From: Candidatus Aerophobota bacterium
GTDB lineage: Bacteria; Aerophobota; Aerophobia; Aerophobales; AE-B3A
Assembly (NCBI GenBank): GCA_030602105.1
Contig: JAUWAK010000043.1
Coordinates: 1 to 8,547 of the forward strand
DNA: 8,547 bases
Direction of reading: 5' to 3'
The notes under the pieces were generated by a model, which saw nothing but the letters and a program-made list of their open reading frames with translations, was not told the DNA's origin and searched no databases. A program made the translations under genes and the position numbers. Shown here one piece after another: positions 1 to 6,175 of this stretch. The first letter of the stretch is position 1. Every line of letters begins with the position of its first letter.

Positions 1-442
1 GAGAACCTTAAGACTTTTGGACAACCCTCTTGCCATCATTATGGCACATACGGTCTTGAACCTTCCTCTTGGTGTATGGTTAATGATGGATTTTTTCAGG
101 GATCTCCCTCGGGATTTGGAAGATGCGGCTTTCATAGACGGCTGTTCACATTTGGGGTCTTTCTTTCGGATCGCGCTTCCCTTAGTAGCTCCAGGTTTAG
201 TTGCAGTTTACGTTCTGTCCTTCATCTTTTCTTGGAATGAGTTCATCTTCGTTTTGGTGCTCGGTTTCCACAAGGCAACTACCATTCCTATTCTTATCGC
301 AGGAGCTCTTACCAGTAAGGGTCTTGAGTTCTGGAAGGTGGCTTCTATATCCCTCATAGGTATTATTCCCGTGGTGATTTTGACAACGTTTGTATCAAAA
401 TTCCTTGTTCGCGGACTTACCTTCGGTGCAATCAAAGAATAG
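1..442 (+). CDS. Sugar ABC transporter permease, MalG type (3' part only)
   Basis: This is the C-terminal half of an inner-membrane permease of a carbohydrate-uptake ABC transporter. The reading frame (codons from base 2) is open at the left edge, so the true start lies outside; 146 residues are visible. The key landmark is the EAA loop at about bases 104-190, with the pattern E-D-A-A-x3-D-G-x9-I-A-L-P. It docks the permease onto its ATPase. Two to three hydrophobic segments follow, including SWNEFIFVLVLGF. The end, VRGLTFGAIKE, matches the usual MalG C-terminus. It is probably the last gene of a separate transporter operon, because a 306-bp spacer follows and a complete MalF/MalG pair lies further downstream. 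It is clearly diverged from the second MalG-type protein at 4805-5653. Family is certain; substrate is unknown. Confidence 0.93.
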   Translation, partial: RTLRLLDNPLAIIMAHTVLNLPLGVWLMMDFFRDLPRDLEDAAFIDGCSHLGSFFRIALPLVAPGLVAVYVLSFIFSWNEFIFVLVLGFHKATTIPILIAGALTSKGLEFWKVASISLIGIIPVVILTTFVSKFLVRGLTFGAIKE

Positions 443-490
443 ATTTGAAAACCTTCGTTTTGTCTATCCATGGGGACTGTACTCGAGAGT

Positions 491-518
491 GAAACAAAAG
501 GCCAAAATAGAAACAAAA
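491..518 (+). repeat. 9-bp direct repeat, possible regulator site
   Basis: GAAACAAAA occurs at 491-499 and again at 510-518, a 19-bp period, or roughly two helical turns. It lies just upstream of the candidate -35 at 533. The placement would suit an activator site, but the repeat is short and A-rich and could be chance. Confidence 0.25.
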
Positions 519-532
519 ACTTCGGGGTGTGC

Positions 533-560
533 TCGACAGAAAAAGAGGTTTGGTAATAAT
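533..560 (+). promoter_or_regulatory. Candidate promoter for the SBP operon
   Basis: TCGACA (533-538, 5/6 match to TTGACA) is followed after 16 bp by AATAAT (555-560, 5/6 match to TATAAT). It would start transcription near 567 and leave a 5' leader of about 180 nt before the SBP start codon. No better candidate was seen in this spacer. Confidence 0.35.
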
Positions 561-693
561 AGACAGTGAGCTAGAGCCATATCTTGAGGGAAGAGCTAGG
601 AATAGGGTCGGGAGGAGGTGAGAAAGAGGAAAATACACAGGCCGCTAGCTCTGGGAAGGGAAGTTTTCCAGGAAGATAAGTATCGAGAGATGG

Positions 694-724
694 TTTTTCC
701 TCGAAGAAGTTTCGTCGAGAAAAA
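694..724 (+). repeat. Inverted repeat (hairpin) upstream of the SBP ribosome-binding site
   Basis: TTTTTCCTCGA (694-704) pairs with TCGAGAAAAA (715-724), giving ten base pairs with one bulged C around a 10-nt loop. It ends 11 nt before the Shine-Dalgarno at 736. It may affect translation or mRNA stability of the binding-protein gene, or act as an operator. On the top strand it has no T-tract after the stem, so it is not a standard terminator. Confidence 0.4.
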
Positions 725-748
725 CGAAGAACGTCAAGGAGAGAGAAG

Positions 749-2203
749 ATGAAAAGAAAAACAGTGCAGCTTCTTCTGGCGGGAGCAGTCATCATTTGCT
801 TCTTCGCTGCTTCTGCCTTACCCCTGTCGGCAGTAGGTCCAGGTGACATTAACTGGGACAAGCCTGGATCTCTGGTTGAGAGAATAACCGGTCAAGGACC
901 TGTAGAGGCAGTACCTCCAGAACTTGAGGGATATGGAGTGAAGTTGACGGGAAAAAAGGGAATGCTCACCGGATATCAACTTCCTGAGGGATGGAAAAAG
1001 GCGATAGGGGACGTCAAACGAATCGTGCTCCTGAACTCCGGCAGTTTGGTGCACGACCCCGCTACTGTCCTCAATGCAAAGATATTCGAAAAGATGACCG
1101 GGGTCTCTGTCGAACTCATAGAAATGAGAGATGAACTACTCTGGCCAAAAACTCTGTCCGTGGCCATGGCTAAATCGACTGATGTGGATCTATTCTATAT
1201 AGACCGTGGAATGATGGACATACCGCACCTTAGCGCTCCCGGTTGGATTTATCCCGTAGACGTACTATACCCTCCTGAAGCGCAGAAGCTTTTCTCCGAG
1301 GGAGTATTGATGAGTATGAGGGGAATCCGTGGTAAATTCTATGCCACGCCCTTGTCCCTCTGGAGTGAGTATCTGTTTTATCGACCTTCCTGGCTAGAAA
1401 AAGCTGGTGTTGAGGTGCCAGAGACTTGGCAGGAATTGGTTGTGGCAAGTAAGAAACTTGATGACTGGGCCAGTGCAAATCTAGGTCCTGGCTACTCTGG
1501 CATGGTGTGTTCCATAGGCGATCCTGACTCCGTATATCGACTCTGGACTATGATTACATACGCTAAGGATGAACTAATTGTGAAAGAGGGGAAAATCAGC
1601 ATTGACCCAGAAGTATGGAAGCTCTTTACTGACCTCTGGGTAAAGGGAGGTACATCGAAAGAATCCATCGAGTATAGATGGCCGGATGCACCAGAAGTTT
1701 TCGCCAAAGGTAAAGCAGGACTCATAATTGCCGGCAGTGTTTTCATGAAGAACTTTGGTAACCCGGAGTTCGCCGGGGCCATACAGGGCGATTGGGTTGT
1801 AAAACCCGCTCCTGCCTGGAAAGGTATAGGCATAAGGGGACGAAGCCTGGGAGAGCCTGACACTTGGGCCATTAACCCCTTCATAGCCCCTGAGAAGAAA
1901 GCAGCCGCCATGCTGTGGCTTGACTTCTTCAGAAGCTACCAGGGACAGTTCAATGAACTTTATGTCGAAGGCAACGAGTCCTCTATGAAGATTGTGTATG
2001 ATCATCCCGTCATAAAAGCGGAGGTAGAGTTCCCCGATGTGAGGAGTGTGGCAGTCGCTAACCACATGGGAGAAACTTTCCCGCCTCAGGCCCCGGAAGT
2101 TCTCGAGATGTTCAAGGAATATCTCCACAGGGTGGTGATGGGAGAAATGGATCCAGATACCGCTTTGGAGAAGCTCGAAGCGGATATCGATCTAATGCAG
2201 TAA
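749..2203 (+). CDS. Sugar ABC transporter substrate-binding protein (SBP family 1)
   Basis: This 484-aa periplasmic protein captures a sugar and delivers it to the membrane permeases. The start is fixed by AAGGAG (736-741) 7 nt before ATG. Residues 1-28 form a Sec signal peptide: KRK, then a hydrophobic core at 7-21, with cleavage likely after A23 or A28. No lipobox cysteine is present, so the protein should be free in a periplasm. The SBP_bac_1 fold starts with RIVLLNSGS near residue 91. Further family landmarks are RGKFYATPLSLWSEYLFYR (194-212), WLEKAGVEVPETWQELV (215-231) and FAKGKAGLIIAGS (318-330). The roughly 60-residue stretch between signal peptide and first strand is longer than usual, as is the total length. 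It heads a locus with an isomerase and two permeases, so a sugar ligand is inferred; the exact sugar is unknown. Confidence 0.93.
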   Translation: MKRKTVQLLLAGAVIICFFAASALPLSAVGPGDINWDKPGSLVERITGQGPVEAVPPELEGYGVKLTGKKGMLTGYQLPEGWKKAIGDVKRIVLLNSGSLVHDPATVLNAKIFEKMTGVSVELIEMRDELLWPKTLSVAMAKSTDVDLFYIDRGMMDIPHLSAPGWIYPVDVLYPPEAQKLFSEGVLMSMRGIRGKFYATPLSLWSEYLFYRPSWLEKAGVEVPETWQELVVASKKLDDWASANLGPGYSGMVCSIGDPDSVYRLWTMITYAKDELIVKEGKISIDPEVWKLFTDLWVKGGTSKESIEYRWPDAPEVFAKGKAGLIIAGSVFMKNFGNPEFAGAIQGDWVVKPAPAWKGIGIRGRSLGEPDTWAINPFIAPEKKAAAMLWLDFFRSYQGQFNELYVEGNESSMKIVYDHPVIKAEVEFPDVRSVAVANHMGETFPPQAPEVLEMFKEYLHRVVMGEMDPDTALEKLEADIDLMQ

Positions 2204-2226
2204 CTTGTTTGGGAAATCAGAAAAAA

Positions 2227-2259
2227 GCTGGCGCGCCATTCATAAAGTGGCGAGCTAGC
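2227..2259 (+). repeat. Imperfect 14-bp inverted repeat after the SBP gene
   Basis: GCTGGCGCGCCATT (2227-2240) faces AGTGGCGAGCTAGC (2246-2259) across a 5-nt loop. Fourteen positions pair with one mismatch and two G-U pairs. An A6 run (2221-2226) precedes it, so on the minus strand it would look like an intrinsic terminator, although no minus-strand gene is seen. On the plus strand it may protect the SBP mRNA 3' end. Confidence 0.5.
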
Positions 2260-2268
2260 ACTGCACTC

Positions 2269-2354
2269 AGAAAGAACAGCATTAATGGGATACGCGGCTA
2301 GACTGTAAGCCGCGTATCCCATTATAGCACGTACAAAACTGAACCGTTCTTTCT
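2269..2354 (+). repeat. Outer 9-bp inverted repeat enclosing the perfect hairpin
   Basis: AGAAAGAAC (2269-2277) is the exact reverse complement of GTTCTTTCT (2346-2354). The pair brackets the 17-bp stem at 2283-2324, asymmetrically: 5 nt on the left and 21 nt on the right. Together they could make a stem-on-stem RNA structure or be the remains of a small inverted-repeat element. No target-site duplication was recognised. Confidence 0.4.
2283..2324 (+). repeat. Perfect 17-bp hairpin between SBP and isomerase genes
   Basis: TAATGGGATACGCGGCT (2283-2299) pairs without mismatch with AGCCGCGTATCCCATTA (2308-2324) around an 8-nt loop. The stem should be very stable. The base after it is T but the run is TATAGCAC, with no T-tract, so it is not a classical intrinsic terminator. 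In binding-protein operons, hairpins after the SBP gene are known to stabilise the upstream mRNA and lower downstream expression, as between malE and malF; that role is inferred here. A pausing or Rho-assisted terminator is the alternative. Confidence 0.75.
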
Positions 2355-2394
2355 TGCAAACTACTTAAGAATATAAGAGACACTTCAGATGTGC

Positions 2395-2402
2395 AAAGGA
2401 GG
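2395..2402 (+). promoter_or_regulatory. Ribosome-binding site that fixes the isomerase start
   Basis: AAAGGAGG at 2395-2402 lies 9 nt before ATG 2412. An in-frame GTG at 2391 would place this site inside the coding region, so ATG 2412 is preferred. TTG 2409 (6-nt spacing) is a less likely alternative. Confidence 0.8.
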
Positions 2403-2411
2403 TCTTCTTTG

Positions 2412-3839
2412 ATGGCAAAGAGAAAACTGGGCATTTTGACCTTTTCGGATGGCCGAAAGCGTATACATGATTATTTTCTCAAGACAAACAAAGATTATCT
2501 CGCCCGATTGACGGAGGCCCTAAAGAAAACGGGCGAGCTGGATCTGGTTGTCGCAGATAAGATCATTTACACTCCGGAGCTAGCCAAGACTCAAGCTGAA
2601 ACTCTAAAATGTGCCAGAGTAGATGGGACTCTCTTCAACTTCTCCATATGGTCATTTCCCCATTTTCCGGTGATCGCCGCTAAGAATGGACAGGAACCGT
2701 ATCTGTTATTCGCTCATCTAAACCCCCAGATTCCAGGTTTTGTTGCTATGCTGGCTGCGGGTGGCTGTCTCGATCAGGTAGGTGTCCGCCACAAGCGCCT
2801 CTGGGGCGATGTTTCGGACAAGAACGTGATCAACAAAATCCTACGTTTCTCCCGTGCCGCTTCGGTGGTCAACCGTCTAAGGGGTCAGACCTGTGGCATA
2901 ATAGGGGGAAGGAGCATGGGGATGTACGTCGGAGCTGTAGACACGAGACAATGGCAGAACCAATTTGGGGTGGATTTGGAGCATGTTGATCAACTAGAAA
3001 TCGTAATGAGGGCAGAGAAAATCCCTGAATCTAGCGTGGGAAAAGCATTTGAGTGGCTAACAGAGAAGGTACGAAAAATTGAGTACGATGGAAAAGCACT
3101 CACTCCGGATAAGCTAAAACAACAGATCCGTTTCTACTATGCCACCAAGGAGATTATAGAGGAAAAGAAATTCAGCTTCGTTGCTATTAAATGCCAGCCC
3201 GAGCTGAGCGAATACTACGTGACCCAGTGTCTCAGCCAGGCCTTTCTGAACGACCCTTATGACATGGATGGAAAAAAGGAGCCTATTCCGACGGGCTGCG
3301 AGGGCGACCTGGATGGGGCTTTGAGCATGCAGATCTTGAAACTCTTGACCGACTCCCCCGTTTTGTTCATCGATCTACGTCATTACGACCCGGCTGACAA
3401 CGTCTTTGTGTTTGGCAACTGTGGCGCGCAAGCCACCTATTTTGCAGGAAAATCTAACGATCCAGGAAAAAACCTCAAAGATGTTACCTTCTATCCCCAG
3501 GTCCTGTACTTCTACCGCGGCGGTGGGGCTACGGTTCAATATATGTGTGCGCCTGGCGAAGTGACCATAGCTAGACTAGCCAGAAGAGATGGGAAATATT
3601 GGATGGCCATCATTTCCGGGGAATTTGTCTCATATCCGGAAGAAAAGCTCAAGGAAATCTCTCCTGAGTGGCCCCAGGGGTTCGCCAAGCTGTTCGTAGA
3701 TGTGGATGAGCTCATTAGCGAGCTTGGGGCAAATCACGTTCATGCGGTTTATGGCAACTGGGTGAGGGAACTGAAAGATGTCTGTGACATCATGGGCATC
3801 GAGTACAAAGTGTTCTCGGGCAAAAGTTTGCCCCACTGA
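2412..3839 (+). CDS. L-fucose/L-arabinose isomerase superfamily protein
   Basis: This 475-aa cytoplasmic protein belongs to the FucI/AraA-type metal-dependent ketol isomerases, which interconvert an aldose and a ketose (for example L-fucose and L-fuculose). Expected active-site positions are visible: Glu297 in GCEGDLDGALSMQ (295-307), Asp321 in FIDLRHYD (319-326), and His442/His444 in NHVHAVYGNW (441-450). These match in order the Glu, Asp and His metal ligands of E. coli FucI. An early segment, CGIIGGRSMGMYVGAVD (161-177), also fits the family. At 475 aa it is shorter than E. coli FucI (about 590), like the shorter fucose-isomerase-like proteins of many other bacteria and archaea. It sits between the SBP gene and the two permease genes, suggesting it acts on the imported sugar. 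Substrate could be L-fucose, D-arabinose, L-arabinose or a related sugar; I cannot decide. Confidence 0.88.
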   Translation: MAKRKLGILTFSDGRKRIHDYFLKTNKDYLARLTEALKKTGELDLVVADKIIYTPELAKTQAETLKCARVDGTLFNFSIWSFPHFPVIAAKNGQEPYLLFAHLNPQIPGFVAMLAAGGCLDQVGVRHKRLWGDVSDKNVINKILRFSRAASVVNRLRGQTCGIIGGRSMGMYVGAVDTRQWQNQFGVDLEHVDQLEIVMRAEKIPESSVGKAFEWLTEKVRKIEYDGKALTPDKLKQQIRFYYATKEIIEEKKFSFVAIKCQPELSEYYVTQCLSQAFLNDPYDMDGKKEPIPTGCEGDLDGALSMQILKLLTDSPVLFIDLRHYDPADNVFVFGNCGAQATYFAGKSNDPGKNLKDVTFYPQVLYFYRGGGATVQYMCAPGEVTIARLARRDGKYWMAIISGEFVSYPEEKLKEISPEWPQGFAKLFVDVDELISELGANHVHAVYGNWVRELKDVCDIMGIEYKVFSGKSLPH

Positions 3840-3887
3840 ACTCATACTCCAGTTCATTTTCCCTGCATCCACTGTAGCTGGCAAGAG

Positions 3888-3893
3888 TATAAT
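3888..3893 (+). promoter_or_regulatory. Possible -10 element before the permease genes
   Basis: A perfect TATAAT lies in the 96-bp gap after the isomerase gene, 42 nt ahead of the MalF-type start codon. No good -35 or extended -10 TG is found at the expected distance. It may be a weak or activator-dependent internal promoter giving the permeases their own transcript, or chance. Confidence 0.3.
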
Positions 3894-3935
3894 ATTTGAG
3901 CTGAGACTTGAACAAGGATCTGAGCGGCTAAGACC

Positions 3936-4802
3936 ATGAAAATATCTGATAGCAAGTACGGGGTGATTATTACTACCCCCGGCCTTGTCATAATCATTGC
4001 CTTAGTAGTATTTCCTCTGATTATTCTTCTTGTAACCAGCTTCCTACGGTACACCGCTGTATACCCCATAAGTTTTACCGGATTCAAGAATTACCGGTAC
4101 ATCTTGAACGATCGTCTCTTTTGGCTGGGCCTGCAGAAAACGATAGTATACGCTGGGGGAGTGACACTATTAACATTCAGTGGTGGGGTAATTCTGGCCT
4201 TACTTTTATCCAAAGTCACCAGAGGCTCAGGAATCTTCAGGTCGCTGGCTATGTTTTCCTGGGCGGTACCCTTAGTTATTTCGGGTTTCATGTGGAGATG
4301 GATATTCAATCCCAATGTTGGTATTTTCAGCGATTTTCTCATGAAAGTGGGGCTAATATCAGAACCTGTCCCTATTTTTTCCAACCGAATCCTGGCCATG
4401 CTAGGATGCATAGTGGCCGATGCCTGGGTTCGAATTCCCTTTATGTGCATTTTCACTCTCGCCGGTATAGAGAGTATTCCCAGACAGCTTTACGATGCAG
4501 TTAAAGTGGATGGAGCCGATTGCTTCGGTGCCTTCAGGCATATAACCCTTCCACTTATCAAGCGCATGGTACTTGTTGGACTTCTCATAACCAGTATGAT
4601 CACCTTCAGAACCATTGACGTCATATTTTCCATGACTGCGGGAGGACCGGGCAGGTCTACCTATATCTTAAGCCTCTACCTTATTGAGCAGCTCTGGCTG
4701 AGAGTAAACTACGGTACCGGATCGGCAACCGGGGTCATAATGTTGCTCTTAATATCCAGTTTTGCTGGTTTGTATGTGTATTTCATCTTTAAGAAGGAGT
4801 GA
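3936..4802 (+). CDS. Sugar ABC transporter permease, MalF/UgpA type
   Basis: This 288-aa inner-membrane protein forms half of the translocation channel. About six membrane segments are visible, near residues 10-32, 66-90, 100-122, 153-177, 208-232 and 264-286. The EAA loop lies at about 182-210: IPRQLYDAVKVDGAD, then ITLP at 203-206. The GFKNYRYIL stretch (49-57) after the first segment and TAGGPGRSTYILSLYLI (234-250) are typical of MalF-type subunits. The ATG has only a weak upstream AAGGA, 17 nt away, which may mean low translation. It pairs with the permease that begins 2 bp after its stop. No ATPase gene is in the window, so a shared MsmX/UgpC-type ATPase encoded elsewhere is likely. Confidence 0.95.
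   Translation: MKISDSKYGVIITTPGLVIIIALVVFPLIILLVTSFLRYTAVYPISFTGFKNYRYILNDRLFWLGLQKTIVYAGGVTLLTFSGGVILALLLSKVTRGSGIFRSLAMFSWAVPLVISGFMWRWIFNPNVGIFSDFLMKVGLISEPVPIFSNRILAMLGCIVADAWVRIPFMCIFTLAGIESIPRQLYDAVKVDGADCFGAFRHITLPLIKRMVLVGLLITSMITFRTIDVIFSMTAGGPGRSTYILSLYLIEQLWLRVNYGTGSATGVIMLLLISSFAGLYVYFIFKKE
4794..4799 (+). promoter_or_regulatory. Ribosome-binding site deciding the second permease start
   Basis: AAGGAG at 4794-4799 lies in the last codons of the upstream permease, 5 nt before ATG 4805. An in-frame GTG at 4799 would overlap this site and leave no spacing, so ATG 4805 is chosen. Confidence 0.75.
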
Positions 4803-4804
4803 AA

Positions 4805-5653
4805 ATGAGACCGAGAGATGGAGTAGCCAAGATCCTGGAAAAGCCGGCTACATCGTACATTTTGCTTATCATAATTCTGGCTGCTATGCTGGCTCCCATA
4901 GTTTTTACAGCCTTTACCTCCTTTAAGTCGCGTCAGGAGACATTCAGTTGGCCGCCAACCTATTTTCCCCAAAAACCTACCCTACAGGCCTATCATCAGG
5001 TAATTTTCGAAAGCCCCATAATAAAGCACCTGCGAAACTCACTGATAATTACTCTGGGAACCACAGCTGTTGTGATGGCCGGGGGACTCTTTACTGCCTA
5101 TGGTTTAAGTCAATACAAGTTCAGGGGCTCGGGGGTGGTGCTTCTCATCTTCATAGCAACTCGGATAGTCCCGCCCATATCCCTGCTGGTACCGTTTTAT
5201 ATCATTATGAGTTTCCTTCACCTGATAAATACCTTCACCTGCCTAATCATTCTGAACACTTTTCTATGGTATCCCTTTGCTGTATGGATGCTTAAGTCGT
5301 TTTTTGATGCATTCCCGCGGGACTTAATAGACTCAGCAATTGTGGATGGCTGCACCAGAACTCGTGCTTTTCTCAGCATTGTGCTACCCATCTCTGCCGC
5401 CGGAATAGCTGCGGTGGCGATAATAACCTTTCTCTGGACCTGGAATGAGTTTCTTTATGGCATGATATTTACCAACACTCGGGATGTGCAGCCCATAACC
5501 GTGGGAGCTCACTATTTCGTGGGTGATGAGCTCGTACAGTGGGATTCCATAGCTGCGACGGCTATGTTTGTGGCCTTGCCAGGTCTAATATTTTTCTCAA
5601 TTGCTCAAAGAGCCATCGTAAAAGGATTAACCGCAGGAGCTATTAAAGGATAG
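4805..5653 (+). CDS. Sugar ABC transporter permease, MalG type
   Basis: This 282-aa inner-membrane partner of the preceding permease shows about six membrane segments, near 16-38, 76-100, 108-132, 142-162, 198-218 and 250-272. The EAA loop is at about 171-195: PRDLIDSAIVDGC, ending in IVLP. WTWNEFLYGM follows at 211-220, and the C-terminus IVKGLTAGAIKG is a family hallmark. The start follows the upstream stop by 2 bp with its Shine-Dalgarno inside that gene, so the two permeases are translationally linked. With the SBP at 749 they form one importer lacking only the ATPase. It resembles the partial permease at 1-442 in layout but not closely in sequence, so they belong to different transporters. 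Confidence 0.95.
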   Translation: MRPRDGVAKILEKPATSYILLIIILAAMLAPIVFTAFTSFKSRQETFSWPPTYFPQKPTLQAYHQVIFESPIIKHLRNSLIITLGTTAVVMAGGLFTAYGLSQYKFRGSGVVLLIFIATRIVPPISLLVPFYIIMSFLHLINTFTCLIILNTFLWYPFAVWMLKSFFDAFPRDLIDSAIVDGCTRTRAFLSIVLPISAAGIAAVAIITFLWTWNEFLYGMIFTNTRDVQPITVGAHYFVGDELVQWDSIAATAMFVALPGLIFFSIAQRAIVKGLTAGAIKG

Positions 5654-5794
5654 AAGCCCGAGGCTTGTTGCACCGCCCTTCCTGCCTGCTTTCGTCCCAG
5701 TACAATCCATTTCTTGGAGGCCCGGGAAACTGTCTCTGGGTCGTATTCAGTTCTAACTAAAGGGTTTACACGCTTCTTTTCTGCTATAAGGCAC

Positions 5795-5822
5795 TTGACA
5801 CATTTTTTTTGTGGGGTATACT
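5795..5822 (+). promoter_or_regulatory. Strong sigma70-type promoter of the partition cassette
   Basis: TTGACA (5795-5800, perfect) is followed after 16 bp by TATACT (5817-5822, 5/6). The spacer contains a run of eight T (5803-5810). The predicted start near 5829 leaves a 5' leader of about 40 nt, A/T-rich and without a clear Shine-Dalgarno. It drives the MerR-like gene and, by spacing, parA and parB. Confidence 0.7.
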
Positions 5823-5867
5823 ATAGGAAAATAAATCTAAGTTTATAAATCTACCGACACCAAAGTG

Positions 5868-6137
5868 ATGCAAACCGCTGATATCCTGGAAAAAATAGAC
5901 ATCCCACGACACAGACTCTATTACCTGGAACAAAAGGGCTACATTCACCCCCAAAAGGTTCCCAGGGGTGAGCTAGAGGTAAGGGAATTTACCCAAGAGG
6001 ACTTCAAAAAGATTCAGATCATATGGAAGTATCTAAAGCAGGGGTTCAAGCACAGAATTGCCTATGAAAAAGCGATGCAGGAGTTAGGTAGCCGCCAGTT
6101 GGAGTTTGGCCTGCAGTCCAAGAATAGAGTGGGGTAG
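5868..6137 (+). CDS. Small MerR-like winged-helix DNA-binding protein
   Basis: This 89-aa protein consists of little more than one MerR-type DNA-binding domain. The helix-turn-helix is near residues 3-24 (TADILEKIDIPRHRLYYLEQ). The wing follows with KGYIHPQKVPRGELEVREF, then the helices FTQEDFKKIQIIWKYLKQGF (41-60). The long coiled coil and effector domain of full MerR regulators are missing, so effector sensing is unlikely. It is the first gene after a strong promoter and lies 38 bp before parA. It may therefore autoregulate the operon, or act as a third partition component binding centromere or operator DNA. The start is uncertain: GTG 5865 and ATG 5868 are adjacent, neither has a clear ribosome-binding site, and a stop at 5838 excludes anything much longer. 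Confidence 0.8.
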   Translation: MQTADILEKIDIPRHRLYYLEQKGYIHPQKVPRGELEVREFTQEDFKKIQIIWKYLKQGFKHRIAYEKAMQELGSRQLEFGLQSKNRVG

Positions 6138-6150
6138 GGATTCTTATCCC
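6137..6150 (+). repeat. Short inverted repeat between the MerR-like gene and parA
   Basis: GGGAT (6137-6141) and ATCCC (6146-6150) flank a 4-nt centre, right at the end of the MerR-like gene and 25 bp before parA. It could be a regulator half-site pair or a small hairpin tuning parA translation. It is short enough to be chance. Confidence 0.3.
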
Positions 6151-6175
6151 GAGGGGAAGCGCCAAAAAGGTGAAA

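Larger units (their letters stand above)
443..748 (+). other. Intergenic leader before the SBP gene
   Basis: This is a 306-bp purine-rich spacer with no convincing gene; short open frames lack coding character. It contains a 9-bp direct repeat (491-499 and 510-518), a possible sigma70-type promoter (533-560) and a hairpin (694-724). It ends in the Shine-Dalgarno of the SBP gene (AAGGAG, 736-741). No clear T-tract terminator for the upstream permease is visible. The hexamer TCGAGA recurs at 483, 683 and 715, with no obvious meaning. Confidence 0.6.

Noticed and set aside
448..461. AAAAC-CTTC-GTTTT as a terminator or LacI-type operator after the first permease
   Set aside because: It is A/T-only apart from one G-C pair, too weak for a terminator, and it does not match a LacI-family operator well.
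1492..2128. Two long minus-strand open frames (139 and 184 codons) inside the SBP gene
   Set aside because: They are antisense to a strongly recognised gene, have no family features and no good ribosome-binding site.
2283..2324. The 17-bp palindrome as a parS centromere for the ParAB system
   Set aside because: It does not resemble parS, has an 8-nt spacer, and lies 3.5 kb away inside a sugar operon. An RNA hairpin role is simpler.
2391..2411. GTG start giving an isomerase 7 residues longer
   Set aside because: The Shine-Dalgarno (2395-2402) would lie inside the gene; ATG 2412 has proper 9-nt spacing.
4121..4504. 127-codon plus-strand open frame inside the MalF-type gene
   Set aside because: It is a +1-frame shadow of a permease whose own frame shows clear membrane segments and the EAA loop.
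5654..5666. 5-bp stem AAGCC/GGCTT right after the second permease as a terminator
   Set aside because: The stem is short, the loop has only 3 nt and no T-tract follows. The rest of the 5654-5794 spacer shows no better terminator.
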